Source: an uncultured Pseudomonadota bacterium
Lineage (GTDB): Bacteria; Pseudomonadota; Gammaproteobacteria; Burkholderiales; Thiobacillaceae
Direction of reading: 5' to 3'
Assembly (NCBI GenBank): GCA_903883985.1
Contig: CAISDD010000281.1
Coordinates: 1-5,641 of the forward strand
DNA length: 5,641 nt
The position numbers were made by a program, and so were the translations under genes. The notes under the pieces were generated by a model. That model searched no databases. It was not told where the DNA came from and saw only the letters and a list, made by a program, of their open reading frames with translations. This document shows, in pieces, positions 1-5,529 of this stretch (within the stretch, counting starts at the first letter, position 1; every line of letters starts with the position of its first letter).

Positions 1-34
1 CCGTAGGGGCGGGTTTGAAACCCGCCCATTACGG
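1..34. repeat. Long palindrome at the nadB 3' end, REP-like, possible terminator
   Basis: The inner arms GGGCGGGTTT (7-16) and AAACCCGCCC (18-27) are perfectly complementary around one central base. Outer arms CCGTA (1-5) and TACGG (30-34) also pair, so the hairpin spans about 34 bases with a small internal loop. The nadB stop codon (29-31 on the minus strand) lies inside it. The left flank CGTAGGGGCGGG resembles the TAGGGCGG palindromes found later in the window. No T-tract follows on the nadB strand, so it is not a classical intrinsic terminator, though it could protect the mRNA 3' end. The element may continue left of base 1. Confidence 0.7.
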
Positions 35-1591
35 TTCCAACACCGTGGCCTTCGCCACCGTTAATTGACCAGGGTAGTCACGCGACGCATGCAGGCCCCG
101 GCTCTCGTGGCGCGTCATGGCGCTGCGCACGATGAGATCGGCGGTGAGCACCAGGTTGCGCAACTCGACCAGGTCGAGGCTTACCCGGAAGTTGCTGTAG
201 TACTCGTCGATCTCGTCGGCCAGGAGCTTGAGACGGTGGGCGGCGCGCTCCAGGCGCTTGGTGGTGCGCACGATGCCGACATAATCCCACATGAAGCGGC
301 GCAGTTCGTGCCAGTTGTGGGCGAGGACGATCTCCTCGTCGGCGTCCGTCACGCGGCTTTCGTCCCAGACCGGCAATGCCTGCTCCCGAGCAGGCGCCGA
401 CGCGGCGATGTGGGCCGCCGCCGCACGCCCATACACCAGGCATTCCAGCAGGGAGTTGGACGCGAGTCGGTTGGCGCCATGCAAGCCGGTGCAACTGGTT
501 TCACCGATGGCATAGAGATGATCGGCATCGCTGTGCCCATACCCGTCCACCAGCACGCCGCCACAGGTGTAGTGCGCGGCCGGGGCCACCGGGATCCAGG
601 TACGCGTGATGTCGATGCCTAGTTCCAGGCAGCGCGCGTGGATGTTGGGAAAATGGCTGACGATGAACTTGGCAGGCTTGTGGGTGATGTCCAGATACAC
701 ACAATCGAGGCCGCGTTTCTTCATCTCGAAGTCGATGGCGCGAGCCACCACGTCACGCGGCGCCAGTTCGGCGCGCTCGTCGTGTTCCGGCATGAAGCGG
801 CTGCCATCGGGCAGGCGCAGCAGCGCTCCTTCGCCGCGCATCGCCTCGGTGATGAGAAAGGACTTGGCATGCGGGTGATAGAGGCAGGTCGGGTGAAACT
901 GGATGAACTCCAGGTTGGCTACGCGGCAGCCTGCTCGCCATGCCATGGCGACCCCATCGCCCGTGGCCGTATCCGGGTTGGTGGTGTAGAGAAAGGCCTT
1001 GCCGGCGCCACCGCTGGCCAGCACCGTGAAACCGGCGGCAAAGGTGGCCACATGACCGCTGGCGGTATTGAGTACGTAAGCCCCATACACCCCGAGTCCC
1101 TCGCGTCCCAGATGGCGGTCGGTGACCAGATCGATCGCGATATGCTCCGGGTATAAGGTCAGGTTGGGCCGCGCCGCCATCCGCGCCAACAGGATGTCCT
1201 GCACGGCGCGTCCGGTGGCGTCCGCCGCATGCAGCACCCGGCGCCTCGAGTGGCCACCCTCGCGCGTCAGGTGATAATCCTTGCCCTCATGGTCGAACGG
1301 CGCCCCCTGCTCGATCAGCCATTGCACTGCGGCGGGTGCCGCCTCAACCACCTGGCGCACCACGGCCTCGTTGCACAGACCGGCGCCTGCCACCAGGGTA
1401 TCGCGCACATGCTCGTCGAAACTGTCCTCCGGGCTGGTAACCGCAGCGATGCCGCCCTGTGCCCAATAACTGGAACTGTCCGTACCGGCCTTCTTGGTCA
1501 CGACCGCGATGCGCAGCCCCTCGGGCAGGGACAACGCCAGGGTTGCTGCAGACAGACCGGAACCGATGATGAGTACGTCGAATCGCTGCAT
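29..1591 (-). CDS. nadB: L-aspartate oxidase NadB
   Basis: This FAD-dependent enzyme oxidises L-aspartate to iminoaspartate, which NadA condenses with dihydroxyacetone phosphate to quinolinate in de novo NAD synthesis; it is cytosolic. The product is 520 residues, near the usual 530-540. The N-terminus MQRFDVLIIGSGLSAATLAL holds the dinucleotide-binding motif (G10-x-G12). Other fumarate reductase/succinate dehydrogenase flavoprotein-type motifs follow: SSSYWAQGGIAA (39-50), TREGGHSRRRVLHAADATG (109-127), QFHPT (231-235), TEAMRGEGA (248-256), HYTCGG (340-345) and GLHGANRLASNSLLE (369-383). A helical C-terminal domain completes it. The frame stays open 100 codons upstream, but the start at 1591 has a GAGCGAGG ribosome site and puts the flavin motif at the N-terminus as in the family; the extension would run into rpoE. 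The gene is divergent from rpoE, a gene order also seen in E. coli. Assignment is secure. Confidence 0.97.
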   Translation of the reverse strand: MQRFDVLIIGSGLSAATLALSLPEGLRIAVVTKKAGTDSSSYWAQGGIAAVTSPEDSFDEHVRDTLVAGAGLCNEAVVRQVVEAAPAAVQWLIEQGAPFDHEGKDYHLTREGGHSRRRVLHAADATGRAVQDILLARMAARPNLTLYPEHIAIDLVTDRHLGREGLGVYGAYVLNTASGHVATFAAGFTVLASGGAGKAFLYTTNPDTATGDGVAMAWRAGCRVANLEFIQFHPTCLYHPHAKSFLITEAMRGEGALLRLPDGSRFMPEHDERAELAPRDVVARAIDFEMKKRGLDCVYLDITHKPAKFIVSHFPNIHARCLELGIDITRTWIPVAPAAHYTCGGVLVDGYGHSDADHLYAIGETSCTGLHGANRLASNSLLECLVYGRAAAAHIAASAPAREQALPVWDESRVTDADEEIVLAHNWHELRRFMWDYVGIVRTTKRLERAAHRLKLLADEIDEYYSNFRVSLDLVELRNLVLTADLIVRSAMTRHESRGLHASRDYPGQLTVAKATVLEP

Positions 1592-1660
1592 GGCCTCGCT
1601 CGCAGAATGGGACGACGCAGCGCCAACCAGAGCCTCACCGGTGTGCCCGCCGTTCGGCCG

Positions 1661-1688
1661 GTTATACTCGACCCGACATGGATTGCAA
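1661..1688 (-). promoter_or_regulatory. Candidate sigma-70 promoter of nadB
   Basis: On the minus strand TTGCAA (1688-1683) is followed, after 16 bases, by TATAAC (1666-1661). These match the -35 and -10 consensus at 4 of 6 and 5 of 6 positions. Transcription would start near 1654 and give a leader of about 60 bases. This is the best promoter-like pair in the 130-base divergent spacer, but it rests on inspection alone. Confidence 0.5.
1663..1668 (+). promoter_or_regulatory. Candidate -10 box for the rpoE operon
   Basis: TATACT lies 53 bases before the rpoE start and matches the -10 consensus at 5 of 6 positions. No good -35 box is seen 16-18 bases upstream; that stretch reads GGTGTG. The box shares bases with the -10 of the opposing nadB promoter. 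No sigma-E-type GGAACTT...TCTGA pair is visible in the spacer, so autoregulation of rpoE cannot be shown here. Confidence 0.3.
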
Positions 1689-1721
1689 GCCGTGGCAGCA
1701 CTCGCCACGCAGAGGAAGAGA

Positions 1722-2321
1722 ATGAGTGATCGGGAAATCGACCTGCAACTGGTCGAGCGGGTGCGCGAGGGCGACAAGCGGGCATTTGGACTGCTAGTGG
1801 AAAAATATCGCCGCCGGGTCATCCGCCTCTTGTCACGCATGGTGCGCAATCCTGAAGACCTGGAAGACATCGCCCAGGAAACCTTTATCAAGGCTTACCG
1901 GGCGCTGCCGCAGTTTCGTGGCGACGCGGCCTTCTACACCTGGCTGTATCGTATCGCCGTGAACACCGCGAAGAATCACCTGGTCGCGCGCGGCAAGGCG
2001 ATGCGCACGGTGAGCGACCACGCGGTCAACGACGACGACGAGCCCGATGAACGCCTGGTGGCCCAGGACAACAACACACCGGAGTCGGAACTCCTGTCGA
2101 AACAGGTTGCCATAGCGGTTAACGAGGCGGTGGATGCCCTGCCCGAGGAATTGCGCCAGGCCATCACCCTGCGAGAGATGGAAGGCTTGAGTTACGAAGA
2201 AATCGCCGAAACGATGGATTGCCCGATCGGCACGGTACGCTCGCGTATCTTCCGGGCGCGCGAGGCGATTTCCAGCAAGTTGCGGCCGATCCTGGGCACG
2301 CCGGATGACAAGAGGTGGTAG
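1722..2321 (+). CDS. rpoE: Extracytoplasmic-stress sigma factor RpoE/AlgU (sigma-E, ECF family)
   Basis: This sigma factor directs RNA polymerase to envelope-stress promoters and, in Pseudomonas, to alginate genes (there called algU/algT). The 199-residue product is slightly longer than the usual 191-193, with an extra C-terminal tail ending TPDDKRW. Sigma region 2 covers about residues 22-92: DLEDIAQETFIKAYRAL (46-62) is the core-binding part and FYTWLYRIAVNTAKN (71-85) the -10 recognition part. An acidic linker (DDDEPDE, 104-110) follows. Region 4 covers about 136-188, with the -35-binding helix-turn-helix at LSYEEIAETMDCPIGTVRSR (156-175). The frame is open far upstream over nadB, but ATG at 1722 follows an AGAGGAAGAG ribosome site (1711-1720) and gives the family N-terminus. 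rseA begins four bases after the stop, the usual sigma/anti-sigma pairing. Activity should be controlled by RseA binding. Confidence 0.98.
   Translation: MSDREIDLQLVERVREGDKRAFGLLVEKYRRRVIRLLSRMVRNPEDLEDIAQETFIKAYRALPQFRGDAAFYTWLYRIAVNTAKNHLVARGKAMRTVSDHAVNDDDEPDERLVAQDNNTPESELLSKQVAIAVNEAVDALPEELRQAITLREMEGLSYEEIAETMDCPIGTVRSRIFRAREAISSKLRPILGTPDDKRW
2311..2318 (+). promoter_or_regulatory. Ribosome binding site that sets the rseA start
   Basis: AGAGGTGG lies inside the last codons of rpoE, seven bases before the ATG at 2326. It favours that start over the in-frame ATG at 2305, which would overlap rpoE and has no such site before it. Confidence 0.7.
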
Positions 2322-2325
2322 CCAG

Positions 2326-2799
2326 ATGAATACGATACAAGATAACGACGAGCGCCTTTCCGCCCTGCTGGACGGCGAGTTGACCGATCCGAGCGCACAG
2401 CGGGTAATCCAGCAACTCGTTGGCGACCCCGACGGGCGGGCGCGGTTTGCAGAGTACTGCGCCGTGGGCGACCTTCTGCGCGGACATCATGCCGATCTCC
2501 CAGGACTCACCGGGAAGATCATGGCAGCACTCGAAGAAGAGCCCACGGTGCTCGCTCCCGTGCGCCGGGATGGTGGACGGCGACCACTGCTCTGGCTCGC
2601 CGCTGCGGCCTGTGGCATCCTCACGTGGGGGCTGTGGGGTGGCGCGCCGCGCCAGGAGAATTACGCGGCGCTGGCGTCCTTGCGGGCACCGACGGATGTT
2701 GCGCCCTTTCTGGCCGCGCACCAGGACTACGCGCAGGCCGTGCTCGACGTACCGGAAATGCAGTTCACCCGGATATCCCTGAGCGGAGAAACCCGATGA
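2326..2799 (+). CDS. rseA: Anti-sigma-E factor RseA/MucA
   Basis: This inner-membrane protein sequesters RpoE through its cytoplasmic N-terminus and is destroyed by regulated proteolysis (DegS/AlgW, then RseP in the known systems) when the envelope is stressed. The 157-residue product begins with a typical anti-sigma domain: ERLSALLDGEL (9-19), then FAEYCAVGDLLRGH (41-54). One membrane span at about 87-105 (RPLLWLAAAACGILTWGLWG) is preceded by basic residues, so the N-terminus faces the cytoplasm. A periplasmic tail of about 52 residues follows. It contains FLAAHQDYAQAV (128-139), resembling the conserved C-terminal region of RseA/MucA. The protein is short for the family (E. coli 216, P. aeruginosa about 194), the shortening lying mainly in the periplasmic part. 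It begins four bases after rpoE and its TGA overlaps the ATG of rseB. Identification rests on domain layout and position, as sequence conservation is modest. Confidence 0.93.
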   Translation: MNTIQDNDERLSALLDGELTDPSAQRVIQQLVGDPDGRARFAEYCAVGDLLRGHHADLPGLTGKIMAALEEEPTVLAPVRRDGGRRPLLWLAAAACGILTWGLWGGAPRQENYAALASLRAPTDVAPFLAAHQDYAQAVLDVPEMQFTRISLSGETR

Positions 2800-3731
2800 A
2801 GGCAGCACCCTGGCTGTTGCTTCTCTGCATGGCGAATGCGCAGGCCGCGCAGACACTGCCGCCGGCTGAAGCCGTCGCCTGGTTGCAGAAGATGGCCGAT
2901 GCCTCGCGGCAACTGGCCTACGAGGGCGTCTTCGTGGTGCGCCAGGGCGATGGCATGCAGACGCTGTCCATCAGCAACCGCCCGTCCACCCAGGGTAACG
3001 AAAGCCGCCTCCTGTCCCTGGATGGCAATCCGCGCGAAGTGCGTTGCAGCCAGACCGGCGCTGTGACCCTGGTATCCGATGGCAGCCAGGTTCACACGGA
3101 AAAGCGCCTGAGCAACCGCCATTTCCCCGACCTGTTGCCCGCCTATCCACGGGCTCTGCTCAACTGGTATGAAGTCAGGCTGGGTGAAATGGCGCGCGTC
3201 GCCGGCCTGGATTGCCGCAACGTGGAAATCCAGCCCAAGGACGCCTTCCGCTGGGGCTATGTGCTGTGCGCGGAAAAAGACAGCGGGCTTCCTCTGAAAG
3301 CGGTCATGATCAACGGCAACAAGCAGCCTCTAATGCAATACGTCTTTGCCGAGGTCAAGCTGGGGACCGGCACCCAGAAGCTGCAATCCCAAGCTGCGCC
3401 CCGGGTGGAAACACCCGATCCTGCGCGGCCGAGCGACGTCGTCTTCGCCAGGTCGCTGCCACCGGGGTATGCACGCGTCGCTGCGGTCCGCCGGCATCTG
3501 CCCAATATGCCAGGCGAGGTGGCGCACTGGGTGTTCAGTGACGGCCTCACCCACATCTCCTTGTTCCTGGCCCCCAGCGACAAACCCGCAGAGCCCCTCA
3601 AGGGAGTCAGCCCGAGTGGCATGGTCAACCTCATGCGCCGCCAGGTCGGTGAATTCCAGGCCACCGTGCTGGGCGACGCCCCCTGGGTTGCTGTGGAAGC
3701 CATCGCCCAGGGCCTGGAGCCGAGAAAATGA
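2796..3731 (+). CDS. rseB: Periplasmic sigma-E regulator RseB/MucB
   Basis: RseB binds the periplasmic part of RseA and shields it from the site-1 protease; lipopolysaccharide or lipid signals are known to displace it in E. coli. The 311-residue product matches the family length (about 318). Residues 1-17 form a signal peptide (MKAAPWLLLLCMANAQA) with cleavage likely after AQA. The N-terminal LolA-like lipid-binding domain covers about 22-195, with YEGVFVVRQGD (42-52) as a typical early strand. The C-terminal RseA-contacting domain covers about 215-311 and contains HWVFSDGLTHISLFLAP (244-260). Cysteines occur at 84, 140 and 158 in the mature part. The start at 2796 overlaps the rseA stop (ATGA) and has a GGAG site seven bases upstream; an in-frame upstream extension inside rseA was dismissed because it would bury the signal peptide. 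Translational coupling with rseA is likely. Confidence 0.95.
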   Translation: MKAAPWLLLLCMANAQAAQTLPPAEAVAWLQKMADASRQLAYEGVFVVRQGDGMQTLSISNRPSTQGNESRLLSLDGNPREVRCSQTGAVTLVSDGSQVHTEKRLSNRHFPDLLPAYPRALLNWYEVRLGEMARVAGLDCRNVEIQPKDAFRWGYVLCAEKDSGLPLKAVMINGNKQPLMQYVFAEVKLGTGTQKLQSQAAPRVETPDPARPSDVVFARSLPPGYARVAAVRRHLPNMPGEVAHWVFSDGLTHISLFLAPSDKPAEPLKGVSPSGMVNLMRRQVGEFQATVLGDAPWVAVEAIAQGLEPRK

Positions 3732-4156
3732 TTGAAACCCCTGCCAGGATTACGCGCCTGGATGGCCTCGACGCCTGGGTCGTCAGCGCCGCGCCCTCCT
3801 CCTGCGGCGCCTGCGGCGGAAAAGGCTGCGGCAGTTCCCTGTTCGCCCGTGCCCTGCATGCCAAGGAACCGGAATACCGCGTCGAAAATCCAGTCGGCGC
3901 CAGCGTGGGCGAAGCCGTGATCATCGGTCTGCCCGACGGTGCCCTGCTGGGTGCTGCGCTATCGGGCTATATCGTGCCTCTGCTGCTGCTGCTCGCGGGT
4001 GCTGCACTGGGCCAGTGGATCGTCGGTGAGGCTGGCGCCGTGGCTGGCTGTCTCCTCGGCCTGGGACTAGCCGCCTGGAACCTGAAGCGTGGCCGCAGCA
4101 CGGAAGTACGCCCCGTGGTGCTGCGGCGCGGCGAAGGTGGCTGCTCCAGCGCTTAG
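3728..4156 (+). CDS. rseC: RseC/MucC family membrane protein
   Basis: RseC is an inner-membrane protein of the sigma-E operon with a positive effect on sigma-E in some species. It also belongs to the RseC/RnfH-associated family linked to SoxR reduction; its exact biochemistry is unsettled. The 142-residue product has the family cysteine cluster in its N-terminal cytoplasmic part: C26-x2-C29-x4-C34 in SSCGACGGKGCGSS. Then come two membrane spans, about 72-95 (ALLGAALSGYIVPLLLLLAG) and 102-118. The C-terminal tail ends GEGGCSSA. The ATG overlaps the rseB stop (ATGA), indicating coupling. It is the last gene of the operon; the stop codon is formed by the first three bases of a TAGGGCGGA palindrome, so the tail may have been set by that element. 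E. coli RseC is 159 residues, so a modest C-terminal shortening is possible. Confidence 0.94.
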   Translation: MIETPARITRLDGLDAWVVSAAPSSCGACGGKGCGSSLFARALHAKEPEYRVENPVGASVGEAVIIGLPDGALLGAALSGYIVPLLLLLAGAALGQWIVGEAGAVAGCLLGLGLAAWNLKRGRSTEVRPVVLRRGEGGCSSA

Positions 4157-4183
4157 GGCGGATGCCCGGAAGGGTAATCCGCC
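4154..4183. repeat. REP-like palindrome of the TAGGGCGGA type, copy A
   Basis: TAGGGCGGAT (4154-4163) opens the element and ATCCGCC (4177-4183) closes it, pairing with GGCGGAT (4157-4163) around a 13-base loop. The TAG is the rseC stop codon. A second small hairpin, CCATC-CT-GATGG (4182-4193), follows and leads to TGATTTT (4194-4200), which is a weak terminator-like arrangement for the rpoE operon. Confidence 0.65.
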
Positions 4184-4199
4184 ATCCTGATGGTGATTT

Positions 4200-4231
4200 T
4201 AGGGCGGAACCGCTTCACGTTCCGCCCTACG
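4200..4231. repeat. REP-like palindrome of the TAGGGCGGA type, copy B
   Basis: TAGGGCGGAAC (4200-4210) and GTTCCGCCCTA (4219-4229) are perfect 11-base inverted arms with loop CGCTTCAC. Read on the minus strand, it starts GTAGGGCGGAACGTGAAGCG, almost the same as copy C read on the plus strand. It sits 16 bases after copy A and directly abuts the Avd-like remnant. It is the strongest hairpin after the operon, but it lacks a T-tract. Confidence 0.75.
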
Positions 4232-4432
4232 TTCTGGAGGGATTGGTGGAGGCCACTTGCACGCGCGAGCGACGGCCCATCCTGACCAGGGTCAACCTGC
4301 ACCTGCGCCTGCACCTGGAATAACTGCGTGTCGCGCCTGGCCAAGGATCTGCGCCATCTCGACCTGCGCCACTACGAGCACGCGGCCGGAGAACTGGACG
4401 AAGTTGGCCGCCTGGTGGGTGGCTGCGCGATC
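4232..4432 (+). pseudogene. Remnant of an Avd-like four-helix-bundle protein gene
   Basis: Two frames together read as the C-terminal half of a protein of the Avd/S23 four-helix-bundle family (diversity-generating-retroelement accessory proteins and 23S rRNA intervening-sequence proteins). Frame one gives LVEATCTRERRPILTRVNL (4243-4299) and ends at TAA (4321-4323). Frame two resumes at 4334 with RLAKDLRHLDLRHYEHAA, then GELDEVGRLVGG (to 4423). From memory, family members read roughly L-V/I-EA-x-Y-TRERRP-x-L...NL...LEKLRFLLRLAKDL...YEHAA..LDEVGR-x-VGGWLR. The damage can be traced: a hexamer expansion (CCTGCA/CCTGCG, 4296-4319), a stop where the family has lysine (LE*LR), a deletion of about five bases before RLAKDL, and loss of frame at GGW. 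The N-terminal half is absent, replaced by palindrome B; palindrome C follows the end. No reverse transcriptase or template repeat is visible. Family recognition comes from memory of motifs, not a search. Confidence 0.65.
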
Positions 4433-4433
4433 T

Positions 4434-4460
4434 GTAGGGCGGAACGCGAAGCGGTTCGCC
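4434..4460. repeat. REP-like palindrome of the TAGGGCGGA type, copy C
   Basis: GTAGGGCGGAAC (4434-4445) is followed by GCGAAGCG and then GTTCGCC (4454-4460). The arms GGCGGAAC and GTTCGCC pair with one unpaired base. Against copy B on the opposite strand it differs by one substitution and one missing base over about 27 positions. Copies B and C therefore form an inverted pair around the Avd-like remnant, with both GTAGGG ends pointing inward. Confidence 0.7.
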
Positions 4461-4579
4461 AAATTTGGGCAAATGGCCGTTTTGTGGTGAATAGCCGCTC
4501 AACGATTAGCAGCATCAGGCGAAATAGGGGAGCATTGCGCTATTGATGTCCGGGCGATTGAATCGAGAGCAGGTAAACT
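4461..4579. other. Leader region of the PilZ gene
   Basis: No gene is supported here. The stretch is less GC-rich than its surroundings. CCAAATTTGG (4459-4468) is a perfect 10-base palindrome at its left edge. A weak sigma-70-like pair, TTGCGC (4535-4540) and TTGAAT (4558-4563) with 17 bases between, could drive the PilZ gene but would leave a very short leader. AGCAGGT (4568-4574) is the ribosome site for the ATG at 4580. Confidence 0.35.
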
Positions 4580-5275
4580 ATGGAAACCAGCAAGTTTGAA
4601 GCCTTGCATCAAGAACTGCAAAATGCCGATTTTCCCGACATGCATCTCAAGGTCGGGCAGCCCCTGATCGTGCAGTCGCTGACCCTGGTGGATGCCGACC
4701 CGTTCACGGTCAGCTACATCGGCGCCCACGGTCGCCAGAGTTTCCTGATCACCCTGCCCCGCGTCGGCGACCAGGCCATGTGGATCACCCCCGGCAGCCG
4801 ATTCAAGTTCCGGGTGGTACACGGCATGTACGCCTACGCTTTCACCGCACGCATCCTGAACGTGCAGTCGAAGCCCTATCCCTACGCGCACTTCACGCTA
4901 CCCGAGAGCGTGAAGTATCGCCAGATCCGCCAGTCGCTACGCCTGGAAACCCGGCTGCCGGTGGAAATCCGCCGCGCCAACGGCACCCAGACCCTGGCGA
5001 TCCTGCGCGACATCAGCGAGCAGGGTGCCAGGCTGGAACTTACCGGCTTACTCGACGCCATCGGAGCGGAGATCGCGCTGACCATCCCCATCGTCCTGCC
5101 GGACGACGTGGCGGCCATCCCGGTCACCGCGACGATACGCAACTGCAGTGACCTGGAACGTTCCATGTCGGCGGGGCGCTTCCATTACGGCGTCAGCTTC
5201 ACGTCCCTGGCACCGGAACACGGGCAGCGCCTGCGGCACTTCATCGAACATCTGCTGGTGGAACAACTGGCCTGA
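4580..5275 (+). CDS. YcgR-type PilZ domain protein, likely c-di-GMP receptor
   Basis: The 231-residue product has the two-domain layout of flagellar-brake-like proteins. An N-terminal beta-barrel (YcgR N-domain/PilZN type) covers about 25-110. A C-terminal PilZ domain covers about 113-225. The c-di-GMP signature is present: RxxxR as R117-QSL-R121 in YRQIRQSLRLETRLPVEI (113-130), and DxSxxG as D144-I-S146-EQ-G149 in RDISEQGARLEL. Such proteins bind c-di-GMP at the domain interface and in known cases affect flagellar rotation or exopolysaccharide synthesis; the target here is unknown. No signal peptide or membrane span is seen, so it should be cytosolic. The start has an AGGT site six bases upstream, and the N-terminus METSKFEALHQEL looks natural. 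It is separated from rseC by 423 bases containing repeats, so it is probably not part of the rpoE operon. No chemotaxis or flagellar gene is visible nearby to narrow its role. Confidence 0.92.
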   Translation: METSKFEALHQELQNADFPDMHLKVGQPLIVQSLTLVDADPFTVSYIGAHGRQSFLITLPRVGDQAMWITPGSRFKFRVVHGMYAYAFTARILNVQSKPYPYAHFTLPESVKYRQIRQSLRLETRLPVEIRRANGTQTLAILRDISEQGARLELTGLLDAIGAEIALTIPIVLPDDVAAIPVTATIRNCSDLERSMSAGRFHYGVSFTSLAPEHGQRLRHFIEHLLVEQLA

Positions 5276-5316
5276 TGTTGAAGCGGCGGAAAGATCGGGA
5301 TGAGCGCAGCCGGGTG

Positions 5317-5342
5317 GTCGGGTTAGCGCAGCGTAACCCGAC
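5317..5342. repeat. REP-like palindrome GTCGGGTTA...TAACCCGAC
   Basis: Perfect 9-base arms, GTCGGGTTA (5317-5325) and TAACCCGAC (5334-5342), flank the loop GCGCAGCG. The loop resembles the GCGAAGCG core of copy C, while the arms differ, so it looks like a different member of the same general class. It lies 42 bases after the PilZ stop and could act as a 3' hairpin; there is no T-run after it. Confidence 0.65.
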
Positions 5343-5353
5343 AAAACGGCTAG

Positions 5354-5448
5354 AGAGGTAACCGCTACCCAGGGTAAATTTGTTCAAAACGTAAGCACTT
5401 GATTTTTCGTCATTCCCGCAGGGTTAAGCGTGAGTCTAGAGGTAACCG
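5354..5448. repeat. 11-base direct repeat AGAGGTAACCG, possible insertion-sequence end
   Basis: AGAGGTAACCG occurs at 5354-5364 and 5438-5448, an exact match with 84 bases between starts. Both are followed by related sequence (CTACCC and TTCACCCC). TACCCAGGGTA (5366-5376) is a palindrome just after the first copy. The pair lies upstream of the putative transposase frame and may mark the left end or transposase-binding sites of an insertion sequence. The right end is outside the window, so this cannot be tested here. Confidence 0.4.
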
Positions 5449-5529
5449 TTCACCCCCTCCTCCATGAAATCCCTTCTAAAGCAGCCCGTTACCGGTGATG
5501 ATTCGGGAACTTGATGAAGAAGAGACGCG

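Noticed and set aside
638..1156. 172-codon open frame on the plus strand inside nadB
   Set aside because: It is a GC-rich shadow of nadB with no recognisable domain.
1472..1502. Sigma-E-like promoter GGAACTG...GTCACG upstream of rpoE
   Set aside because: It lies inside nadB, 220 bases from rpoE. The spacing is too long and the -10 match is weak.
1592..1891. 100-codon upstream extension of nadB on the minus strand
   Set aside because: It overlaps the rpoE coding region and promoter area, and has no family resemblance. The flavin motif should sit at the N-terminus, and a ribosome site precedes 1591.
2164..2856. 230-codon open frame on the minus strand across rpoE-rseA
   Set aside because: It is antisense to well-supported genes, and its composition is typical of shadow frames.
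3257..3859. 200-codon open frame on the minus strand across rseB-rseC
   Set aside because: It is antisense to two clear genes and shows no domain or ribosome site.
4200..4460. CRISPR array from the repeated TAGGGCGGA units
   Set aside because: The units are palindromic, in mixed orientation and unevenly spaced, with no regular spacers or cas genes.
4257..4490. 77-codon plus-strand frame in the gap after rseC
   Set aside because: Its translation is low in complexity and resembles nothing. The Avd-like reading uses the other two frames.
4154..4579. Active diversity-generating retroelement
   Set aside because: There is no reverse transcriptase, template/variable repeat pair or IMH-like sequence, and the only candidate part is broken.
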